Below are positions 60,005 through 64,000 of a DNA stretch of 64,000 nucleotides, piece after piece (positions within the stretch are counted from its first letter, which is position 1; each line of letters starts with the position of its first letter). Position numbers and translations under genes: made by a program. The notes under the pieces were generated by a model. That model was not told the DNA's origin. It saw nothing but the letters and a program-made list of their open reading frames with translations, and searched no databases. Origin of the DNA: Pseudomonadota bacterium. Its GTDB lineage: Bacteria; Pseudomonadota; Alphaproteobacteria; Sphingomonadales; Sphingomonadaceae. The stretch lies in the NCBI GenBank assembly GCA_023457895.1, contig JAEXAY010000019.1:28143-92142 (forward strand), read 5' to 3'.

Positions 60005-62467
60005 ATGGCTGGAGATCGTTCAGCCCTTCCGATTGAAGCGGTAATCCCCGGCCTTCTTAACCTGTTGCGGGAAGAGAAGAAGGCCGTGGTCATCGCACCT
60101 CCGGGGGCGGGCAAGACCACCATGATTGCGCCGGCTTTGCTGCATGAACCCTGGTGTGCCGAACAGATCATTCTCTTGTCGCCCCGGCGATTAGCCGCCC
60201 GCGCAGCGGCGGAACGCATCTCGGAACTGTTGGGAGAGGGGGTCGGTGGGACCGCCGGTTATGCTACGAGGCTCGATACCAATTATTCGGCTCGGACGCG
60301 TATTCTGGTTGTGACCGAAGGCCTTTTCCGCAACCGGATTCTCGTCGACCCCGAACTCGCGGGAGTTTCCGCTATTTTGTTCGATGAAGTGCATGAGCGA
60401 TCGCTCGACAGCGACTTCGCGCTGGCACTGGCGCTGGAAGTGCAGGAGGCGTTCAGGCCCGACCTCCGGCTTGTGGCGATGTCCGCCACGCTTGACGGGG
60501 AACGTTTCAGCCAGCTGATGGGCAATGCCCCGGTCGTTGAAAGCGAAGGGCGCAGCTTTCCCGTTGAATTCACCTATCTTTCGCGGGCGGCTGAACGAGC
60601 AATCGATGACGTCATGGCCTCGGCGATTCGTCAGGCATTGCGGCACGAGGAAGGAGACATACTCGCCTTTCTACCCGGCATACGGGAAATCGACCGGACG
60701 GCCGAGCGATTGGGCGAGATCGGCGGTAGCATTGTTCACAAGCTCCATGGGCAGATTGATCCGGCCGCACAGAGGCTTGCGATCCGGCGAGACGGGCAGG
60801 GGCGGCGCAAGATCATTCTGGCAACCAGCATCGCGGAGACCAGCCTGACGATCGATGGCGTGAGGATTGTAATCGACAGCGGTCTCGCACGCCGTCCGCG
60901 CTTCGACCGTTCAGCTGGTATTGCTCGTCTGGTGACCGAACGGGTGAGCCTCGCGGCTGCTACCCAGCGGGCCGGGCGCGCCGGGCGTCAAGGACCGGGT
61001 GTCGCATATAGGCTGTGGGAGGAAGCTGCGACGTCCGGCCTCGTTCGATATGACTCCCCAGAGATACTGGAGAGCGATCTCACGGCCCTGGTTCTCGATT
61101 GTGCATTGTGGGGAGCGGAGCCGCAAACGTTACGCTGGCTCGAGCCTCCACCGATTTCCGCCCTGACGCAAGCGCGGAAGAATCTGCTGGCGCTGGAGGC
61201 GCTGGACGAAGCGGGGAGGGTGACACCGCATGGCCGCGCAATGGCGAAGTTGCCATTGCCGCCGTTCCTTGCACATATGCTGCTGCGGGGCGCTGCGGCA
61301 GGGCAAGCCGATCTCGCAGGCGAAGTTGCCGTGCTCCTGTCGGAACGCGGGCTGGGCGGTCCCGATGCCGACCTCGAAATCCGGCTTTCGCGGTGGCGTG
61401 CCGAGGCTGGCCGTAAAGCGGAGGCCGCGCGCGGGTTAGCCCGCCGATGGGCGAAGCTGGCGGTTACGATGGTGGAGTCGCCGGAAGCCGTGCCGCTGTC
61501 CTTGGCCGGGCTTGTCGCGATCGCCTATCCCGATCGTCTTTCCAAACGGCGCGCGGCCGATGGCAGCACATGGATCAGTGCAGGCGGACGCGGTTTCCGC
61601 CTCGATCCGCTTTCCCCTTTGGCACGCAACGAATGGCTTGCCGTTGCGGATGTCCAGGGTATAGCCAGCGGCGCCCGAATCCTGTCAGCGGCCGCGCTGA
61701 CGAGCGATGAGTTGGTATCAGCGGAGTTCGAGCGGCGCATTCAGACCAGTTCTGTCGTCTCTTATGACTCAGTTTCCGGCCGGGTCAGCGCGGAACGCCA
61801 AACGCGCTTGGGCGCTATTCTCCTGAAGTCAGGGCCTGATGCCGCTCCGGATCGCGATGCGATTGCGCAAGCACTGGTCGATGCCGTCCGGCGTGACGGA
61901 ATCAAGCTGCTACCATGGAGCGATAACGCCGAAAACCTGAGGCAACGGGCGGCTTATGCTGGTGAGACATCATTGAATGATGCGATGCTGATTGAGACTG
62001 TCGACCAGTGGCTGGCGCCTCTGGTAGCCGGCTTGCGAAAACTCGGCGACATAGATTCCAGCAGGCTTACAGAAGCTCTGAACAACCGGCTGGAATGGGA
62101 TGTCGCACGCCGCATCGACCGGATCGCGCCGCCGCATTTTATCACGCCCGCGGGCACCTCCCATCGCATCGACTATGTTGCCGAAGGCGGACCGGTCGTG
62201 GAGGCTCGCGTCCAGGCCTTCTTTGGACTGGACAAGCACCCCCTGATTGGTGACCCGCCCGTTCCACTTGTTCTCAGCCTGACGTCGCCGGCGGGCCGGC
62301 CTATCCAGACGACGCGGGATTTGCCCGGGTTCTGGGCAGGAAGCTGGCGTGATGTCGTCAAGGAGATGCGGGGTCGTTATCCTAAACATCCGTGGCCTGA
62401 CGATCCAGCAAGCGCCGCAGCGACCATAAGGACGAAAAAGGCTGACGCCCGCAGGCGTAGTGATTAA
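60005..62467 (+). CDS. hrpB: ATP-dependent helicase HrpB
   Basis: 820 residues of the DEAH group. Motifs in order: Walker A APPGAGKTTMIAP, motif Ia LLSPRRLAARAAAERI, DEVH in FDEVHERSLDSDF, SAT in LVAMSATLDGERFSQ, motif V ATSIAETSLTIDGVRIVIDS, motif VI TQRAGRAGRQGPGVAYRL; the HrpB C-terminal domain ends with the typical WAGSWRDVVKEMRGRYPKHPWPDDP. Cellular role of HrpB is poorly known; RNA helicase activity is expected. Intact, usual length. Confidence 0.96.
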   Translation: MAGDRSALPIEAVIPGLLNLLREEKKAVVIAPPGAGKTTMIAPALLHEPWCAEQIILLSPRRLAARAAAERISELLGEGVGGTAGYATRLDTNYSARTRILVVTEGLFRNRILVDPELAGVSAILFDEVHERSLDSDFALALALEVQEAFRPDLRLVAMSATLDGERFSQLMGNAPVVESEGRSFPVEFTYLSRAAERAIDDVMASAIRQALRHEEGDILAFLPGIREIDRTAERLGEIGGSIVHKLHGQIDPAAQRLAIRRDGQGRRKIILATSIAETSLTIDGVRIVIDSGLARRPRFDRSAGIARLVTERVSLAAATQRAGRAGRQGPGVAYRLWEEAATSGLVRYDSPEILESDLTALVLDCALWGAEPQTLRWLEPPPISALTQARKNLLALEALDEAGRVTPHGRAMAKLPLPPFLAHMLLRGAAAGQADLAGEVAVLLSERGLGGPDADLEIRLSRWRAEAGRKAEAARGLARRWAKLAVTMVESPEAVPLSLAGLVAIAYPDRLSKRRAADGSTWISAGGRGFRLDPLSPLARNEWLAVADVQGIASGARILSAAALTSDELVSAEFERRIQTSSVVSYDSVSGRVSAERQTRLGAILLKSGPDAAPDRDAIAQALVDAVRRDGIKLLPWSDNAENLRQRAAYAGETSLNDAMLIETVDQWLAPLVAGLRKLGDIDSSRLTEALNNRLEWDVARRIDRIAPPHFITPAGTSHRIDYVAEGGPVVEARVQAFFGLDKHPLIGDPPVPLVLSLTSPAGRPIQTTRDLPGFWAGSWRDVVKEMRGRYPKHPWPDDPASAAATIRTKKADARRRSD

Positions 62468-62498
62468 GAGAAGCGGAGAATCGTTTCAGAGGGCAATC

Positions 62499-62777
62499 AT
62501 GTCAGCACGAATTTATCAGCAACCCAAAAACGCCATGCAGTCGGGACGGGCATTGACGAACCGATGGATCCTTGAGTTTGAGCGCGCTGAACGTCAACTG
62601 CCGGACCCGATGACCGGCTGGGCGGGTAGCGGCGATACACGCCAGCAGTTGAAACTGAAATTCGCCAGTGCAGAAGAAGCAGTGGCCTATGCTGAAAAGA
62701 ACGGCATCGCCTATCATGTCGTTCCGACACCAGCCCGCAAGTTGAAGTTGCAGGCCTATGCGGACAATTTCCGCTAA
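62499..62777 (+). CDS. NADH dehydrogenase (complex I) NDUFS4-like subunit
   Basis: 92 residues starting MSARIYQQPKNAMQSGRALT, with the NDUFS4 blocks RWILEFERAERQLPDPMTGW, QQLKLKFASAEEAVAYAEKN and AYHVVPTPARKLKLQAYADN. This accessory subunit of respiratory complex I is found in alphaproteobacteria and mitochondria and sits on the peripheral arm. AGAGGG precedes ATG 62499. It is isolated from the nuo operon, as usual. Its stop overlaps the stop of the convergent NUDIX gene. Confidence 0.92.
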   Translation: MSARIYQQPKNAMQSGRALTNRWILEFERAERQLPDPMTGWAGSGDTRQQLKLKFASAEEAVAYAEKNGIAYHVVPTPARKLKLQAYADNFR

Positions 62778-63298
62778 TCGAGCCAGCTACTCGCGAGCAA
62801 AAGCATCAGCTTGACATCAATGGCGCAGCCTTGGGCGCGCTTGGCGGCTACAAAATCGGGAATGCCGGTTAAGGGGACGCGATGAACGATGATGTTCTCG
62901 CCATCGACCCCGCCGCCTTCGCTGATCTTGCGCAAGTCACCGGCCTTCAGAAAGCTGAAACTTTCCGATACCATGCCGGGCGAACTGTAAAAATCCCCGA
63001 GCTCGGTCATCGTCCCGGCAGTGTATCCGGTTTCTTCTTCCAGTTCGCGTAGCGCTGCGATTTCCGGCTTTTCATCACAGTCGTCATCGCCAACCAGACC
63101 TGCAGGCAGTTCCAGGCAGTTGCACCCCAATGGCACGCGATACTGTTCGACCAGCAAAACATGGCCTTCATCAATTGCAAGGATCACTGCCGCCCGGATA
63201 CCCCGCGCCCGGGAGACATATTCCCAGGTACCGCGTTGCTTGACGGTCAGAAACTTCCCTTGCCAGCGGATATGCTCGTGAACCGCCTCAGTGCTCAT
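62774..63298 (-). CDS. NUDIX hydrolase, ADP-ribose pyrophosphatase-like
   Basis: 174 residues. The Nudix box is GLVGDDDCDEKPEIAALREL followed by EEETGY, matching GX5EX7REUXEEXGU with an insertion. YRVPLGCNCLELPAGLV and VVRHRVPL-like IVHRVPLTGIPDF fit ADP-ribose/GDP-mannose type Nudix enzymes. Substrate not proven. Its ATG overlaps the stop of the TPM protein gene (ATGA). Confidence 0.9.
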   Translation of the reverse strand: MSTEAVHEHIRWQGKFLTVKQRGTWEYVSRARGIRAAVILAIDEGHVLLVEQYRVPLGCNCLELPAGLVGDDDCDEKPEIAALRELEEETGYTAGTMTELGDFYSSPGMVSESFSFLKAGDLRKISEGGGVDGENIIVHRVPLTGIPDFVAAKRAQGCAIDVKLMLLLASSWLD

Positions 63299-63990
63299 AG
63301 TTCGATCAGCCGGTCGGGCAATTCATTCATGTCTTTATCGTGGCGGGGCAGATACTGGGTAAGGATTTGACCGACATCACGAACCGCAGCGACCATACCA
63401 TCCGCGACGCAGCCTTCCTTCACATGCTTGAGCAGATCGACCATGGCATCGCCCCAGACTTCGTTGTCGACCTGTTTATGGATCGCTTCATCCGCAACAA
63501 TTTCTGCCCGATGCTCCGCAAGCGACAGATAGATGAGAATGCCGGTGCGTCCCACGGTTCGGCTTTCCGCGCCAACTTTGAAAAAGTCTATCGCCCGGTT
63601 GCGTACCCGCTTTGATTTCACGCGCGGAAAGGTCATGGTCACGCGCAGGGAAGGGATATGGAAGAGCAGCCTCACCAGCCCAAAAGTGACGACGAAGGCT
63701 GCCAGTGCCAGTTCAAAATATTCCATGGCCCCGATGGACGAACCCCACGATCCGCCCCAGCCGCCCGATATCGTTTCAAGTATGCGCGTCGCGATCGCTG
63801 GGAAGGCAGTGAGAAACGCGAGTTTGGTCAGGGCTGTGGCGGCTGCCCACCACAAGGCGGTGTCGAGATAATGATCGGATGTGTCAGCGATAATAGTGAC
63901 GATTTCGCCGGCCGTGCCCGCCTCAGCTTCCCGGACGGCCGCGGTAACCCGGTCATGCTCCGCGTCGGATATGTTTCTCGCTTCGCCCAT
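63295..63990 (-). CDS. TPM domain membrane protein
   Basis: 231 residues. An N-terminal segment (ISDAEHDRVTAAVREAEAGT) and two hydrophobic helices (WWAAATALTKLAFLTAFPAI and ELALAAFVVTFGLVRLLFHI) are followed by a TPM-type C-terminal part, FFKVGAESRTVGRTGILIYL and VADEAIHKQVDNEVWGDAMV. TPM proteins include phosphatases and photosystem-assembly factors, and many are uncharacterised. Complete: ATG 63990 lies 10 bases from the right edge, with the upstream region outside the window. Confidence 0.82.
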   Translation of the reverse strand: MGEARNISDAEHDRVTAAVREAEAGTAGEIVTIIADTSDHYLDTALWWAAATALTKLAFLTAFPAIATRILETISGGWGGSWGSSIGAMEYFELALAAFVVTFGLVRLLFHIPSLRVTMTFPRVKSKRVRNRAIDFFKVGAESRTVGRTGILIYLSLAEHRAEIVADEAIHKQVDNEVWGDAMVDLLKHVKEGCVADGMVAAVRDVGQILTQYLPRHDKDMNELPDRLIEL

Positions 63991-64000
63991 TTGATTTCGA

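Overview
The window is a 64 kb stretch of chromosome from an alphaproteobacterium, most likely a Sphingomonadales member (Sphingopyxis/Sphingorhabdus/Sphingomonas type). Reasons: the DNA is moderately GC-rich; there is a TonB-dependent receptor with a sphingomonad-style N-terminus, an NDUFS4-like complex I subunit, a small membrane protein that looks conserved in sphingomonads, and the palindromic repeat encoding SPEPVEG...ASTGSA that I know from sphingomonad genomes; the lon-HU-tRNA-Val order also fits. No phage, plasmid, CRISPR or rRNA genes are visible. Two tRNAs are present (Arg-ACG, Val-CAC). The genus call is inference.

Layout. 0-4.5 kb: a partial secreted protein; a MerR regulator divergent from a glutaredoxin-MauE membrane fusion with a mer-type promoter between them; a group II truncated globin; then ychF, pth and rplY. 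4.6-7.5 kb: three tandem TraB/GumN-family paralogues. 7.8-14 kb: glyQ-glyS and ppdK; glyS carries two in-frame palindromic repeats and a low-GC patch. 14-17.5 kb: tRNA-Arg, then an eroded locus where a 3'-truncated TonB receptor runs into a 5'-truncated oxidoreductase, next to a TetR regulator. 17.7-20.8 kb: a polyhydroxyalkanoate cluster (short PhaE-like subunit, class III PhaC, GNAT, convergent hydrolase). 21-23 kb: L-serine dehydratase and a YbaK deacylase. 23.2-26.7 kb: a partial arginine succinyltransferase set (astA, astB) with an M20 hydrolase. 26.8-33.8 kb: malate synthase G, an SDR, and the agmatine-to-putrescine genes aguA/aguB in a run with a DUF3147 membrane protein and an M28 peptidase. 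33.9-38.9 kb: small outer-membrane barrel, rpsD, a chorismate mutase, trmJ, nrdR, glyA, rpiB. 39-43 kb: small membrane proteins, an alpha/beta hydrolase, two fused-end cysteine desulfurases and a 2Fe-2S ferredoxin. 43-46 kb: a class A beta-lactamase lipoprotein, a frameshifted DUF924 gene, a glutamine amidotransferase and a CMD-family protein. 46-51.3 kb: dnaX-ybaB, lon (with a heat-shock-like promoter), HU, tRNA-Val. 51.4-56 kb: an orphan NeuD-type acyltransferase in AT-rich DNA, then a formaldehyde-oxidation operon (class III ADH, ferredoxin, PurU, VOC protein, S-formylglutathione hydrolase). 56-64 kb: PepSY-like protein with a two-component system, second chorismate mutase, polyprenyl diphosphate synthase, hrpB, an NDUFS4-like protein, NUDIX and TPM proteins.

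Most of the window is housekeeping. I did not find a convincing wholly new system. The strongest unusual signals are the repeat-invaded, mosaic glyS; the mer-like promoter that should give a leaderless glutaredoxin-MauE mRNA under a MerR protein lacking the first metal cysteine; a beta-lactamase with the Cys69/Cys238 pair typical of class A carbapenemases; the deletion junction between a TonB receptor and an oxidoreductase; and the PHA synthase cluster with an accompanying acetyltransferase and lipase-like hydrolase.
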